64,000 bases of DNA from Elusimicrobiota bacterium (GCA_016218575.1 JACRDN010000006.1:22279-86278), one strand, 5' to 3'. Positions 51,936 to 61,696 are shown, counted from the stretch's first letter. A program made the numbers and translations. The notes: generated from the letters alone by a model not told the origin.

Positions 51936-52202
51936 ATGATAACCAAGGAAAATAGGACTGAAATAATCAAGAAATTCGCGCCGCAGGCCGGAGACACCGG
52001 AAGCCCCGCGGTGCAAGTGGCCCTTTTGACGGAGCGGATCAAGGGACTCTCTTCCCATCTCAAAACCCACAAAAAGGATTACTCCTCTCAAATGGGTTTG
52101 CTGGGCCTGGTGGGCCAGCGGCGGCGCCTTCTCTCTTACCTTAAGAGACGAGATCTGAACGCCTACGGCAGCATCCTTAAATCTCTAGACCTGAGGAAAT
52201 AA
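51936..52202 (+). CDS. rpsO: 30S ribosomal protein S15
   Basis: 88 aa. [53 protein letters not shown] is the S15 core, with the 16S contact residues. It is cotranscribed with pnp two bases downstream, the usual arrangement. There is no leader in which the autoregulatory pseudoknot of enterobacterial S15 could form. Confidence 0.97.
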   Translation: MITKENRTEIIKKFAPQAGDTGSPAVQVALLTERIKGLSSHLKTHKKDYSSQMGLLGLVGQRRRLLSYLKRRDLNAYGSILKSLDLRK

Positions 52203-52204
52203 CC

Positions 52205-54412
52205 ATGGCAGATCAGATCCAAAAGATCTGCCTACAGGAAACTGTAGGCGGAAAGACTCTCCTTTTGCAGACCGGCACGATGGCCAAGCAGGCCTCGGGC
52301 TCGGTGACCACCCACTTGGGCGAGACCGTGACGCTTTCGGCCGTGGCCGCGAGCAGCACGCCCAAAGAAGTGAACTTCATCCCGCTGACCTCCGACTACC
52401 GCGAGAGGACCTACGCGGCCGGCAGGATCCCTGGAGGGTTCTTCAAGCGGGAGAACCGCCCGCGCGAGAAGGAGATTCTGTCCTCTCGCCTCGTGGACCG
52501 GCCTCTAAGGCCCCTCTTCCCGTCGGGCTGGAATTACGAGACCATGGTCCAGACCGTGGTCATCTCCTCCGACCTCCAGAACGACTCCGACGTCCTGGCC
52601 ATCACCGGGGGCTCCGCAGCGCTCATGCTTTCCGAGATCCCATGGAACGGTCCCGTGGCCGCGGTGCGCATCAGCCGAGTCAACGGAGCCTTCGTCCTTT
52701 TCCCGACTTTCGAGGAGCGGGAATCCTCCGAGCTCGAGCTCGTGGTGGCGGGCAAGAAGGGAGCTCTCTTGATGGTGGAGGGAAGCGCCTCCGAGGTCTC
52801 CGAGGAAACCTTCGTGGAGGCCCTCGACATCGCCTCCCAAGCCATAGACAAGCTCTGCGAGCTCCAACTCAAGCTCATGCAGGCCTCGGAGGCCGCCGGG
52901 CGAAAGATCATCAAGCGCCAGGTTTCCGAGCCGGAGAAGCCTAAGGCCGTGGTCGACTACGTGACCTTGAAGGCCCTGGAGCCGATCCGCAAGGCCCTGC
53001 ATTCGAAGCTCGACAAGGCCAGCCTCGACGAGGCAGTGGACACCTTGAAGGACTCGCTGAAAAAGGAACTGGCGGAAGCCGGCAAGGCCGACCCGGCCTT
53101 GAGCGAAGGCGCCGCGCACGCCTCCTCCATCATCGAGGACATCCTCTATGAGGAAAGCCGGGAGATGACCGTCTCAGAGAACCTGAGAGCCGATGGCCGA
53201 AAGTTCGACGAGATCCGGCCCATCAGCATCCAACTCCCGGTTCTGCCCCGCCTGCACGGCTCGGTCCTCTTCACGCGGGGGCAGACCCAGGCCTTGGTCG
53301 CCGCGACCTTGGGCAGCCCCAGCGACATGCAGATCATGGACGAGCTCCAAGGGGAGTACAAGGAGCGCTTCCTGCTCCACTATAATTTCCCGGGCTTCTC
53401 CGTGGGCGAGTACCGCCCCGAGCGCGGCCCCGGCCGGCGGGAAATCGGACACGGGGCTCTCGCTCGGCGCTCCTTGGCCGAGCTTCTTCCTTCAGAAGAA
53501 GAGTTTCCCTACACGATACGGCTAGTCTCCGACATCCTGGAGTCCAACGGCTCCTCCTCCATGGCCTCGGTCTGCGGAGGCTCCCTGGCCCTGTTCGACG
53601 CCGGAGTGCCCATGAAGGCCGCTTGCGCCGGCATCGCCATGGGCCTCATTCTTGAGGGGAATCGCCACGCCATCCTGACCGACATCGCCGGCATCGAGGA
53701 CCACAACGGAGACATGGACTTCAAGGTCGCCGGAACCACCAAGGGAATCACGGGCTTTCAGATGGACATGAAGGTGGAAGGCCTTTCCATTAAGATCCTA
53801 AAGGAGGCCTTGGAGCAGGCCAAGAAGGGCCGCCTCTTCATCCTCGACAAGATGAACGCGGCCTTGCCCGAGCCGCGCAAGCAGCTCTCGCCCTACGCTC
53901 CGCGCCTCATGCGCCTGCAAATCCCCGTGGACAAGATTGGAGCCTTGATCGGTCCCGGCGGCAAGAACATCCGCCGGCTCATCGAGACCTACGGAGTCCA
54001 GGTGGACGTGGAGGACGACGGCGCGGTCTACATAGCCGGAGTCGACGCCTTGGGCTGCGAACAGGCCAAGGCCGAGGTCGAGGCCCTTACCATGGAGGCG
54101 GAGGTCGGGAAGATCTACAAGGGCCACGTAGTTTCCATCAAGGAGTTCGGGGCCTTCGTCGAGATTTTCCCAGGCAAAGAAGGCCTTCTCCACATCTCGC
54201 AAATAGACGTCAACCGAGTGCGCCGGGTCGAGGACGTCCTCAAGGAAGGGGACGAAGTCGAGGTCAAGGTCCTCGAGGTCGATAACGACGGCAAGATACG
54301 CCTTTCGCGCAAAGCCGTGATCTCCCCGGGCTCGGAGGGCAACGGCTCCCAGCCCCACCCTAGGCGCGAGGAGACCAGGCCTCATCATCGCGGGGGACAC
54401 GGCCGCAAATAA
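52205..54412 (+). CDS. pnp: polyribonucleotide nucleotidyltransferase (PNPase)
   Basis: 735 aa phosphorolytic 3'-5' exoribonuclease. Two RNase PH domains (first about 10-140, second about 325-540 with [19 protein letters not shown] and [26 protein letters not shown]), a helical linker, a KH domain ([18 protein letters not shown]) and an S1 domain ([33 protein letters not shown]). A His/Arg-rich tail follows. Confidence 0.97.
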   Translation: MADQIQKICLQETVGGKTLLLQTGTMAKQASGSVTTHLGETVTLSAVAASSTPKEVNFIPLTSDYRERTYAAGRIPGGFFKRENRPREKEILSSRLVDRPLRPLFPSGWNYETMVQTVVISSDLQNDSDVLAITGGSAALMLSEIPWNGPVAAVRISRVNGAFVLFPTFEERESSELELVVAGKKGALLMVEGSASEVSEETFVEALDIASQAIDKLCELQLKLMQASEAAGRKIIKRQVSEPEKPKAVVDYVTLKALEPIRKALHSKLDKASLDEAVDTLKDSLKKELAEAGKADPALSEGAAHASSIIEDILYEESREMTVSENLRADGRKFDEIRPISIQLPVLPRLHGSVLFTRGQTQALVAATLGSPSDMQIMDELQGEYKERFLLHYNFPGFSVGEYRPERGPGRREIGHGALARRSLAELLPSEEEFPYTIRLVSDILESNGSSSMASVCGGSLALFDAGVPMKAACAGIAMGLILEGNRHAILTDIAGIEDHNGDMDFKVAGTTKGITGFQMDMKVEGLSIKILKEALEQAKKGRLFILDKMNAALPEPRKQLSPYAPRLMRLQIPVDKIGALIGPGGKNIRRLIETYGVQVDVEDDGAVYIAGVDALGCEQAKAEVEALTMEAEVGKIYKGHVVSIKEFGAFVEIFPGKEGLLHISQIDVNRVRRVEDVLKEGDEVEVKVLEVDNDGKIRLSRKAVISPGSEGNGSQPHPRREETRPHHRGGHGRK

Positions 54413-54417
54413 GCGCC

Positions 54418-54906
54418 ATGGCCAAGGACGGGGCTCTTCCCAAGCTCAAGGGGCTCTATGACTTCATGGTCGAGCACAACCTGGAAACCCTGGAGCTCGA
54501 CGACCCCGGGACCCATGTCCGCCTGGTAAGGCGCAGGGCCGCCTCCCCAGCGCCCATCCCCGTTCCGGTCCCCATGGCGGGCATAGCGCCGGGCCCGTCC
54601 GCGGGAGCGGCCGGCCATGGCGGGCCCTCGGGAAATGCGCTGGCCGCCATGGGTCCGCCGCCGGGGGCCGCCGCCGTCAAAGCCTCGATGATGGGAATTT
54701 TTTACCGCGCCGCCTCTCCCTCGAGCCCGCCGTTCGTCAAGGACGGGGAGAAAGTCTCGGCGGGCCAAGTCCTCTGCATGATCGAAGCCATGAAAGTCTT
54801 CAACGAAATCAAGGCGGACTTTCCCTGCGTGATACTCAAGGCCTGCCTGGAGAACGGCAAGCCGGTCAAATCCGGACAGGATCTGTTCTTCGTCCAGCGT
54901 CTTTGA
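54418..54906 (+). CDS. accB: biotin carboxyl carrier protein of acetyl-CoA carboxylase
   Basis: 162 aa. An N-terminal helix region (LYDFMVEHNLETLELDDPGTHVRLVRR), a Pro/Ala/Gly linker, and a biotinyl domain with the acceptor lysine K126 in MIEAMKVFNEI. No accC follows, so the carboxylase subunit is elsewhere. The start is five bases after the pnp stop. Confidence 0.88.
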   Translation: MAKDGALPKLKGLYDFMVEHNLETLELDDPGTHVRLVRRRAASPAPIPVPVPMAGIAPGPSAGAAGHGGPSGNALAAMGPPPGAAAVKASMMGIFYRAASPSSPPFVKDGEKVSAGQVLCMIEAMKVFNEIKADFPCVILKACLENGKPVKSGQDLFFVQRL

Positions 54907-54911
54907 CGGCC

Positions 54912-57140
54912 ATGGGGCGTGAGCCGCGCCGCGCGTACGCCAAGGGCCAGAAGGGCTCCAAGAAGGGCTCGCTCTGGATTTTGGCGGCGCGCTGGATCGT
55001 AGGGCTGGCCGGAACCCTTTACCTCTCCTGGCTTCTGCTGTTCCCGAGCCTCTCCGGCGCGGTGGGAGCGTGGACGTCCGAGCGGCTCTTCCTTTCCTTG
55101 GGTCTAGGCGCCTACCTTCTGCCGCTGCTCCTCATCAAGGGGCTCGCGGGCTACTTAAAGAGCAAGAAGGCCTCTGGCTGGACCATCGCGGCGGCAGCTG
55201 GTCTGCTGTGCCTGGGAGCCTCCTCCTCTCTCCTGGCATTGCTGGCCCAATGGCTGGATTTGAACCCCCAGAACGCCGGGGGAATCCTGGGCTTGGGGCT
55301 TGAGGCCCGCCTGGCCCTGGCCTTGGGGGGATTCGGCGCCTTGGCCTTGAGCCTGGCCTCGTTCCTTTTCAGCCTCCAGGTTCTTTTCGGCGTGCGTTGG
55401 TCGCATTGGGCGACCAAGGCCCTGCAAATCGTGGTTCAAGATTTCCGCGATTGGAAAAGGTCCCGAGAAGCCCTCTGCTCCCAGTTGGCGCAAGCCACGG
55501 CCGCTCCGGACTCCAACGCCGCTCCCGAGGAAGTCCGACACGGTGACCCTGCCGGGTACGCCGCCCCGCTTGCGTCGCCTCCCATCATCCACGTTCCGAA
55601 ACCGCCGCCCCATACTCCTGCTCCAAAGGCCCGCCCCTCGGAGGGCTCGCCCGCTGCGGGCTCCTACGAGCCGCCTCCTTTCGGCCTACTCAATTCGCCG
55701 CCGCCCGCCAAGGACCGCGGCAAGCCCTTGGAAAGCGAGATCGGCGCGGCCATCGGCGATTTGGAACGGACCCTAAGGAGCTTCGGGGTCGAGGCCAAGG
55801 TGACGGGAGTGGCCCCCGGCCCCGTCATCACCCGCTACGAATTGGCTCCCGCTCCGGGCGTCAAGGTGAGCTCGATCGTAGCCCTCGAAAACGACATCGC
55901 CCTGGCCCTGAAGGCCCGCGGCATCCGCATCATCGCCCCGATCCCGGGCAAGGCCGCGGTGGGAGTGGAAATTCCCAACGCCCGGCCCGCCTTGGTGGTC
56001 CTGCGCGAGATTCTGGAAAGCCAGGCTCTGCCCGCGCAGGCGCCGCTGCTCTCCTTCGCGCTGGGCCTCAGCTCCTCCGGAGAGCCCAAGGCCGCGGATT
56101 TGCAGAAGATGCCCCACGTCCTCATCGCGGGGGCCACCAACAGCGGAAAGTCCGTCACGATCCACTCCTTGATCCTGTCCATCCTGTTTCGGGCCAGGCC
56201 GGACGAGGTCAAGTTCCTGCTCATCGACCCCAAGCGCCTCGAGCTCACCTTCTACGATGGAATCCCGCACCTTTTCGACCCGACCTCCCCGGCCGACAAG
56301 GTGGGGGTGGTGACCAACCCCAAGGACGCGTCCAAGTCCCTGCTGGCTTTGGTCAAGCTCATGGAGAGGCGCTACGAGAGATTCCAGCTCTTCGGGGTGC
56401 GCAACATAGACTCCTACAACAAGGAGGCAGACAAGAGGGGACAGCCGCGCGAATTCTTCATCGTCGTGGTGATAGACGAGCTGGCCGACCTGATGCTTGT
56501 GGCCCAGGACAGCGTGGAGGACTCCATTCAGCGCCTGACCCAGATGGCCCGGGCCGTCGGCATTCACCTCGTCCTAGCCACCCAGCGGCCCTCGGTGGAC
56601 GTCATCACCGGGGTCATCAAGGCGAATCTTCCCTGCCGCATCGCCCTCCAGGTGATCTCGAAGGTCGACTCCAAGGTCATCCTCGACTGCATGGGAGCCG
56701 AGTCCCTGCAGGGCAAGGGAGACCTCCTGTACCTGGCGGCCGGAGCTCAGAAGCCAGAGCGCTGCCAAGGGGCGTACGTCAGCGAGGAGGAGATCTCGAA
56801 AATCGCCGGGCACCTGCGCGCCCAGGGCAAGCCCGACTACCCCACGCTCGAGACCATGGCCAAGGCGGCCGAGGCGGATCTCTCATCCTTCGGGGTGGAG
56901 CCTCTCGAATTTTCCCAGGCCTTGAAGCTGGTCCTGGAGCGCCGGCGCGTCTCCCAGGATCTGCTCAAGTCCCAGTTCGGCTCCTCGGCCAGGGCCACGA
57001 ATCTCTTGAGCCTCCTGGAAGTCAAGGAAATGATCCACAAGCCGGAGGGCTCCAACCGCTGGGAAATCCATTTCGACTTGATCGAGGATTACCTGCACAA
57101 GCATTTCCCCCAGGTTCCCATCGACCGAAAGGACGTATAA
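54912..57140 (+). CDS. ftsK: DNA translocase FtsK/SpoIIIE
   Basis: About 742 aa. Four N-terminal membrane helices (to residue ~170) are followed by a Pro-rich linker and a motor. The alpha/beta domains carry RYELAPAPGVKVSSIVALENDIALAL and the Walker A IAGATNSGKSVTIHSL, then FLLIDPKRLELTFYDGIPHL and VVVIDELADLMLV. A C-terminal gamma-like winged helix (VSQDLLKSQFGSSARATNLLSLLE) ends in an atypical extension of about 30 residues. I prefer the ATG at 54912 to the TTG at 54903 that overlaps accB. It moves DNA during division. Confidence 0.94.
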   Translation: MGREPRRAYAKGQKGSKKGSLWILAARWIVGLAGTLYLSWLLLFPSLSGAVGAWTSERLFLSLGLGAYLLPLLLIKGLAGYLKSKKASGWTIAAAAGLLCLGASSSLLALLAQWLDLNPQNAGGILGLGLEARLALALGGFGALALSLASFLFSLQVLFGVRWSHWATKALQIVVQDFRDWKRSREALCSQLAQATAAPDSNAAPEEVRHGDPAGYAAPLASPPIIHVPKPPPHTPAPKARPSEGSPAAGSYEPPPFGLLNSPPPAKDRGKPLESEIGAAIGDLERTLRSFGVEAKVTGVAPGPVITRYELAPAPGVKVSSIVALENDIALALKARGIRIIAPIPGKAAVGVEIPNARPALVVLREILESQALPAQAPLLSFALGLSSSGEPKAADLQKMPHVLIAGATNSGKSVTIHSLILSILFRARPDEVKFLLIDPKRLELTFYDGIPHLFDPTSPADKVGVVTNPKDASKSLLALVKLMERRYERFQLFGVRNIDSYNKEADKRGQPREFFIVVVIDELADLMLVAQDSVEDSIQRLTQMARAVGIHLVLATQRPSVDVITGVIKANLPCRIALQVISKVDSKVILDCMGAESLQGKGDLLYLAAGAQKPERCQGAYVSEEEISKIAGHLRAQGKPDYPTLETMAKAAEADLSSFGVEPLEFSQALKLVLERRRVSQDLLKSQFGSSARATNLLSLLEVKEMIHKPEGSNRWEIHFDLIEDYLHKHFPQVPIDRKDV

Positions 57141-57141
57141 T
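57136..57141 (+). promoter_or_regulatory. -10 box before lolA
   Basis: TATAAT is followed by eight bases and the ATG at 57150, at the very end of ftsK. The leader would be zero to two bases. No clear -35. Confidence 0.45.
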
Positions 57142-57149
57142 ATACGCAA

Positions 57150-57803
57150 ATGATGGCCTTAGCGCTCATCCTCGGCTTGATAGGCCCGGCCCGGGCCGCG
57201 CGGGCGCCCGCCCCCGCGGCACTTCCGTTGGTCCTGGAGCGCCTGGAGGAGAGGGACCGCAAGACCACATCGCTGTCGGCCCATTTCAGCCAGATCGTAC
57301 GCTCTCCTTACTCCAAGGATCCCCAAGCCGTGGAGGGCACCATTGAGTTCATGAAGCCCAACCTTCTGCGCATCGAGCATGAGAAGCCGGAGAGGCAGAC
57401 CGTGGTCTGCGACGGGACCTGGCTATGGTTCTGGAGGCCGGCCACCAAACAGGCGATCCAGACCCGTTACGAGGACTGGAAAAAATCCGAGCCGCTGACC
57501 CAAGCCATCCTGGACTTCGGCCGCTACGCGGATTTAGCGAAAAAATACGAGACCAGCCTAGGGGAGAGGGAGCTCGAACTCATCCTCAAGCCCCGGGGCG
57601 ACAAGAACGCCTTCGAGCTGAGCCTGCTCCTCGACTCCGAGGATTTCTTTCCCCGAGAGGCCCGGCTCACGGCAGGGGATGTGAGCGTGGAGACCCGCTT
57701 CCAGCGGGTCATATTCAATCCCGAGATCAAGGACAAGGAGACGCGCTTCAAGTTCTCCCCGCCGAAGAACGCGGAAATTTTCCGCAATTTCAAAACGCCC
57801 TGA
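57150..57803 (+). CDS. lolA: outer-membrane lipoprotein carrier LolA
   Basis: 217 aa. Signal peptide MMALALILGLIGPARA, then LEERDRKTTSLSAHFSQIVRSPYSKDPQAVEGTIEFMKPNLLRIEHEKPERQTVVCDGTWLWFW-type core, the LolA fold's first half. It ferries lipoproteins across the periplasm, which supports an outer membrane. Its TGA overlaps the next start. Confidence 0.9.
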   Translation: MMALALILGLIGPARAARAPAPAALPLVLERLEERDRKTTSLSAHFSQIVRSPYSKDPQAVEGTIEFMKPNLLRIEHEKPERQTVVCDGTWLWFWRPATKQAIQTRYEDWKKSEPLTQAILDFGRYADLAKKYETSLGERELELILKPRGDKNAFELSLLLDSEDFFPREARLTAGDVSVETRFQRVIFNPEIKDKETRFKFSPPKNAEIFRNFKTP

Positions 57804-58480
57804 TGCCCGACACCGACCATGGCCCGTGGCGCGTGATGCCCGCCCAGCCCCTTACGACGCTCGAGGGGGACGTGGGCGGCGTCCTGCGGCAGGCTCGGCT
57901 CAAGAAGGGCCTGTCCTTGGACACCATCAGCCACGAAACGCGCATCGGGAAAAGGTATCTCGAGGCCCTCGAGCACAACCGCTTCGAGGATTTCCCAGCC
58001 CCAGCCTATCTTCGGGCTTTCCTGAAAAGCTACTGCGACTACCTGGGAGTGGACTTCACGGCCCTTTGGAAGCAGGAAAAAAAGAGTGAGGAGCCCGCGC
58101 AAGCCCAGCCGGGGGCTCGGCCTGCGGCGGACTCCCGTCCCCTGGCCGGGCTCGCGGCCCTGGGGGCGGCCGCGGGACTTCTCATTTGGACCTTCTCGCG
58201 CCGGCACGCCGCCGAGCCGCCGCGCCCCCTAGAACTCCCCGCGGCCTTGGCCCCGGTGACGAGCCCGCCCCCGCCGGAACTCTCGATCGTTGTCCGGCGC
58301 GACGTCTGGCTTTCGGTTTCCGTGGACGGGGCCACGCGCTTCGAGGGCCGGGCCCCTAGAGGCGCGCGCCAGCAGTGGATCGCCCAGAAGACCATAACTT
58401 TGCGCGCCACCGATCCGGACGCCATCCAGGCCACCCTCAACGGCTCTCCCGTCAAGGCCTTAAGCCAGCCCCTCCCATGA
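57803..58480 (+). CDS. RodZ-like helix-turn-helix membrane protein
   Basis: 225 aa. Cytoplasmic HTH_25 domain (VLRQARLKKGLSLDTISHETRIGKRYLEALEHNRFEDFPAPAYLRAFLKSYCDYLGVD), a single membrane helix near 117-135, and a periplasmic DUF4115-type beta domain (LSIVVRRDVWLSVSVDGATRFEGRAPRG). RodZ links MreB to the wall synthesis machine in rods. Short but complete. It is coupled to lolA (TGATG) and pgsA (ATGA). Confidence 0.88.
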   Translation: MPDTDHGPWRVMPAQPLTTLEGDVGGVLRQARLKKGLSLDTISHETRIGKRYLEALEHNRFEDFPAPAYLRAFLKSYCDYLGVDFTALWKQEKKSEEPAQAQPGARPAADSRPLAGLAALGAAAGLLIWTFSRRHAAEPPRPLELPAALAPVTSPPPPELSIVVRRDVWLSVSVDGATRFEGRAPRGARQQWIAQKTITLRATDPDAIQATLNGSPVKALSQPLP

Positions 58481-59046
58481 ATCTGGCCAACCAGCTGACC
58501 ATGCTGCGCATGGGGTTGGCCTTGGCCATGTTCCTGGCCCTGATGCAAAAGTCCGTGGCGTCTCATTGGGCGGCCTTCGCCCTGTTCTTGGCCGCGATCG
58601 TCACCGATTGGGTGGACGGCTACGTGGCGCGCCGGACCGGGACCGTCAGCGCCTTCGGCAAGGTGGCCGACCCCATCGCGGACAAAATCCTGGTTCTGGG
58701 CGCGCTCATCGGCCTCATGAGGACCCAGGAACTGGCCATTCCCCCATGGGGGGTGTTCCTCATCATCGCCCGAGAACTCTTGATCGGGGGCGTGCGCGTG
58801 CTGGCGGGAGTCAACGGAAAGGTCCTGGCCGCCGACGCCTGGGGAAAATGGAAAATGGGCATCCAGAGCGTGTCGGTCCTATTAATGCTCGCGATTTTGG
58901 TCTTCCTCGAGTCCTTCCCAAGCCCTCCCGCCTGGGTCCTGCGCCTGCCCTACCACTTGACCGTGCTCTGCGTGGCCGCGGCCTGGAGCTCCGCCTTCTC
59001 CTATTTCCGGCAATCCCGCAAAATGCTGGAAAAATCGTGGAGCTAA
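58477..59046 (+). CDS. pgsA: CDP-diacylglycerol-glycerol-3-phosphate phosphatidyltransferase
   Basis: 189 aa integral membrane enzyme. The CDP-alcohol phosphotransferase motif D-x2-D-G-x2-A-R-x8-G-x3-D-x3-D is complete in DWVDGYVARRTGTVSAFGKVADPIAD. The opening MNLANQLTMLRMGLA is typical of PgsA. It makes phosphatidylglycerophosphate, the substrate of the PgpA domain encoded next, with which it overlaps by 10 bases. Confidence 0.93.
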   Translation: MNLANQLTMLRMGLALAMFLALMQKSVASHWAAFALFLAAIVTDWVDGYVARRTGTVSAFGKVADPIADKILVLGALIGLMRTQELAIPPWGVFLIIARELLIGGVRVLAGVNGKVLAADAWGKWKMGIQSVSVLLMLAILVFLESFPSPPAWVLRLPYHLTVLCVAAAWSSAFSYFRQSRKMLEKSWS

Positions 59047-60644
59047 GCGTCGCGCTTGCCACCGGATTCTATTTAAGCTACATTCCAGTGCGCTGGCTGG
59101 GCGGCTTGCGCCCCAAGCTCGGAACCGGGGCCGGGTTCGTCGGCACTTTGGAGGGCCTGCTCCTGGCGGCAGCGCTTCCCGAGCGGCCCTGGGCTTACGC
59201 GCTGTTCATGCTGGCGGCTCTGCCCTTCTCGGTCTGGCTCTGCGGCCTCGCCGAAAAGGCCCTGGGCAATCATGACGACCCCCGCATCGTGCTCGACGAA
59301 ATGGTAGGCTACTGGACGGCACTCGCCTTCCTGCCTAGAACCCCGCTGGTCCTGGGACTGGCTTTCGTCCTATTTCGCGTTTTCGACACCATAAAGCCCC
59401 CGCCATGCCGCAGGCTTGCGAAACTGCCCGGAGGCTGGGGCATCGTGGCCGACGATCTCGCCGCCGGCGCCTTGGCTTGTCTGCTCCTGCACGCGTGGCT
59501 GGCCTGCGCCCCCGCGGCGGCGCAGGAGCCAATCGTAGCGCCCTCCACCCCGAGCGTTTCGGGCCTCGGAGAGCCCCTCTCCCTGGAAGGGGGCCCCTGG
59601 ATCATCGGAGAGGTCCTGTTCTTGTCCGCGGGGAGGCCCGCCGGGGATTACTCCTGGCGCGACAAGGTGCGTGCCTCGCACGGCGCCCTCTACACCAAGA
59701 CCGACGTGCTCCTGGACGCGGAGAGCCTGATGACTTTGGGCAAGTTCGAGAAGGTCGCCCCCGCCCTCTACGCCATAGCGGACTCTCCGGTCCCCCAGGA
59801 TTTCTTCGGAGTGGTGAGCTCGACTAGCCACGCGCGCCTGGTCTTCAATGTGGTGGAGAAAGCCGCGCCGGCGGCCGCCCCGATCGGGGAAAAGCCGGCG
59901 CCGCCTCCAAGCCCCATTTCGGGCGTCATTTTTACGCCCACTGCGTATCGCGGAGCGGGGAAATACGGCAGCCCAGGCCTCGGCCTGGACATCAACGGCG
60001 TCTACGTCATCGGCCGGCTATACGGGCGGAACTCATTTACCAACGCCCCGCGCAGCGTCAACTACATCGACCGCATCGGGGTGTGGCTGCTCACGGCCGA
60101 CGGGAAGATGCAGGTCCAGTCCGAGGGGCCCTGGCGGCCGGCCGTGGCCGCCGGAGTCCAGGGGGGCTTGCTGTTCCGCGACTCGCCCCAGCCCAAGGTC
60201 AACGATCCCAATCCCACGGTCACGGTCAACGCCTCGCAGAAGACCACCAAGCTCCTCAGCGGCGCTTATTTTGCGGCCAGCAAGAAAATCGGGCCGGTCC
60301 GGACAACGGTCGGCTTCATGCAGGGACAGATGGGGGACATGGTCGCGCAATTCTCCGAGTTCCTCACCCCGGACGCCCTGGGCTTCTACGCGGGCCGCCG
60401 GGGCCAGGTCGTCTCGAGCCGCAGCGTGCCCTTCGCGAGCTTCATGCTCCTACCCAAGCCGCAGTATCCCCTCGCCGTGGAGTTCATGAAGTTCAACGGG
60501 GCCGCCTTGAATCCCGTCATGATCAACTTCAAGGTCGGCTACTTCCTCAAGCTCAATTTCGACGTGGGCCTCTTGAAGTACAAAGGCGGCTACGACATCC
60601 TGGGCCTCCTGCAGTTCCGCTACAACCACTTTCCAAAGAAATAG
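59037..60644 (+). CDS. PgpA phosphatase fused to a POTRA-like and beta-barrel-like region
   Basis: 535 aa, GTG start. Residues 1-155 are phosphatidylglycerophosphatase A, with GNHDDPRIVLDEMVGYW and PGGWGIVADDLAAG as in PgpA. The last PgpA helix (ALACLLLHAWLACAPAAAQEP) ends like a signal-peptidase site. Residues ~185-275 look like one POTRA repeat (VLLDAESLMTLGKFEKV, then ARLVFNVVEK). Residues ~295-535 are rich in alternating polar/hydrophobic strands and end LLQFRYNHFPKK, resembling a small outer-membrane barrel. The frame is continuous and no in-frame start with a good signal peptide is seen for a separate second gene. It follows pgsA, matching the pathway. It overlaps the convergent gene by 25 bases. 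Confidence 0.75.
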   Translation: MELSVALATGFYLSYIPVRWLGGLRPKLGTGAGFVGTLEGLLLAAALPERPWAYALFMLAALPFSVWLCGLAEKALGNHDDPRIVLDEMVGYWTALAFLPRTPLVLGLAFVLFRVFDTIKPPPCRRLAKLPGGWGIVADDLAAGALACLLLHAWLACAPAAAQEPIVAPSTPSVSGLGEPLSLEGGPWIIGEVLFLSAGRPAGDYSWRDKVRASHGALYTKTDVLLDAESLMTLGKFEKVAPALYAIADSPVPQDFFGVVSSTSHARLVFNVVEKAAPAAAPIGEKPAPPPSPISGVIFTPTAYRGAGKYGSPGLGLDINGVYVIGRLYGRNSFTNAPRSVNYIDRIGVWLLTADGKMQVQSEGPWRPAVAAGVQGGLLFRDSPQPKVNDPNPTVTVNASQKTTKLLSGAYFAASKKIGPVRTTVGFMQGQMGDMVAQFSEFLTPDALGFYAGRRGQVVSSRSVPFASFMLLPKPQYPLAVEFMKFNGAALNPVMINFKVGYFLKLNFDVGLLKYKGGYDILGLLQFRYNHFPKK

Positions 60645-61690
60645 GCCCGCGCCAAAGCCAAGACGGCGAGAACCAATATCACCGCCGCCGTCCCGAAGAC
60701 CTTCCCTTTAAGAACGGACTCTTCCTTTAAAGGAACATCTGGAGTGTCCGCCACGATCTTGGGCAGGGCCGAGGGCCCCAAGGCGACCGTCTTGACGCTT
60801 TCCTGAAGGAGGTCGAGAGCCCGCGGCCCCTTGGCGAGAAGGGAATAGCCCCAGTAGCCCCAGGGGAGATACCCGGCCGCGAACTGCTCTTGCGGCCCCT
60901 CCTTGGCGCTTCTCACCCGAACCCAGGCGTAAACCATCCGCGGCCCGGCCGAGGTGGCGCCTAGGCTCGGGCCGGACAGGGAGCTGGCGACCGCGCCGGG
61001 AGCCGCGAGGACCGTTGCGCGAACTATGGCCGCCTGCTCGCGCAAGGGAGTGCCCTCATCCATGAGCCTCATGATCATAAGCTCGGAGCCCCAAGCACGC
61101 AGGGAAAGCACGAAGCCCATCTTTTTTTCGCGCTCCAAGAGCTCCCGCGAGCTAAAATCCGGGGGGAGCTTGAAGGAAAACTGGCCGTCCAGGCTCTGTA
61201 CCAGCCCTGCCGCGGGCTCGGCGCGCGCGGAAGCACCTCCTTGCAAGGAGCCCAGGATGGAGCCAAGCATGGTATCCGGCACGGAGCTCATGAGGCTGCC
61301 CAAGAAGGCCAGTCCCCGGTAGCGAATGAGCGCCAGGATCAGGCGCGGCTCGCCCTTTTGGTAGGCGCGGATGTAGTAGGCGGTAAGCCCGTTGTCGAAA
61401 GTCGCGGTAAGCACGGAGCTTGCCAAAGTGAACCCTCCGCCCGAGCGCTCGTTGAGGCCTTTCAAGACGTCCACCAGGAATGCCTTCACCGTGCCGCGGT
61501 CCTCCCAGTCCACCCCCTCGGTCCGGGCCAGGACGAAGGAACTCTCCTGCGGGCCCTTGAGCACCGCCTCCACCCCTGCGGCCCCGCGCTCCGCGGTCAC
61601 GTCCTGCCAGCCGGGGGGCGGCTCCAAGGACAGGGGAGCCGCCGCCAGAGGCCAGGGCAAACCCACGAGGATCGCGGCCACCACAACCAT
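60620..61690 (-). CDS. exported protein with C-terminal membrane anchor, unknown function
   Basis: 356 aa. Signal peptide MVVVAAILVGLPWPLAAA and a final membrane helix (VFGTAAVILVLAVLALARAYFFG), so the body is probably periplasmic and tethered. The body is mixed alpha/beta with two similar-looking segments (VLKGPQESSFVLAR and QFSFKLPPDFSSRELLEREKKMGFVLSL). I do not recognise the family. The start at 61690 is supported by a promoter whose -10 is exactly six bases upstream; the longer frame would have to start inside that promoter. Confidence 0.65.
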   Translation of the reverse strand: MVVVAAILVGLPWPLAAAPLSLEPPPGWQDVTAERGAAGVEAVLKGPQESSFVLARTEGVDWEDRGTVKAFLVDVLKGLNERSGGGFTLASSVLTATFDNGLTAYYIRAYQKGEPRLILALIRYRGLAFLGSLMSSVPDTMLGSILGSLQGGASARAEPAAGLVQSLDGQFSFKLPPDFSSRELLEREKKMGFVLSLRAWGSELMIMRLMDEGTPLREQAAIVRATVLAAPGAVASSLSGPSLGATSAGPRMVYAWVRVRSAKEGPQEQFAAGYLPWGYWGYSLLAKGPRALDLLQESVKTVALGPSALPKIVADTPDVPLKEESVLKGKVFGTAAVILVLAVLALARAYFFGKWL

Positions 61691-61696
61691 GGCCAG

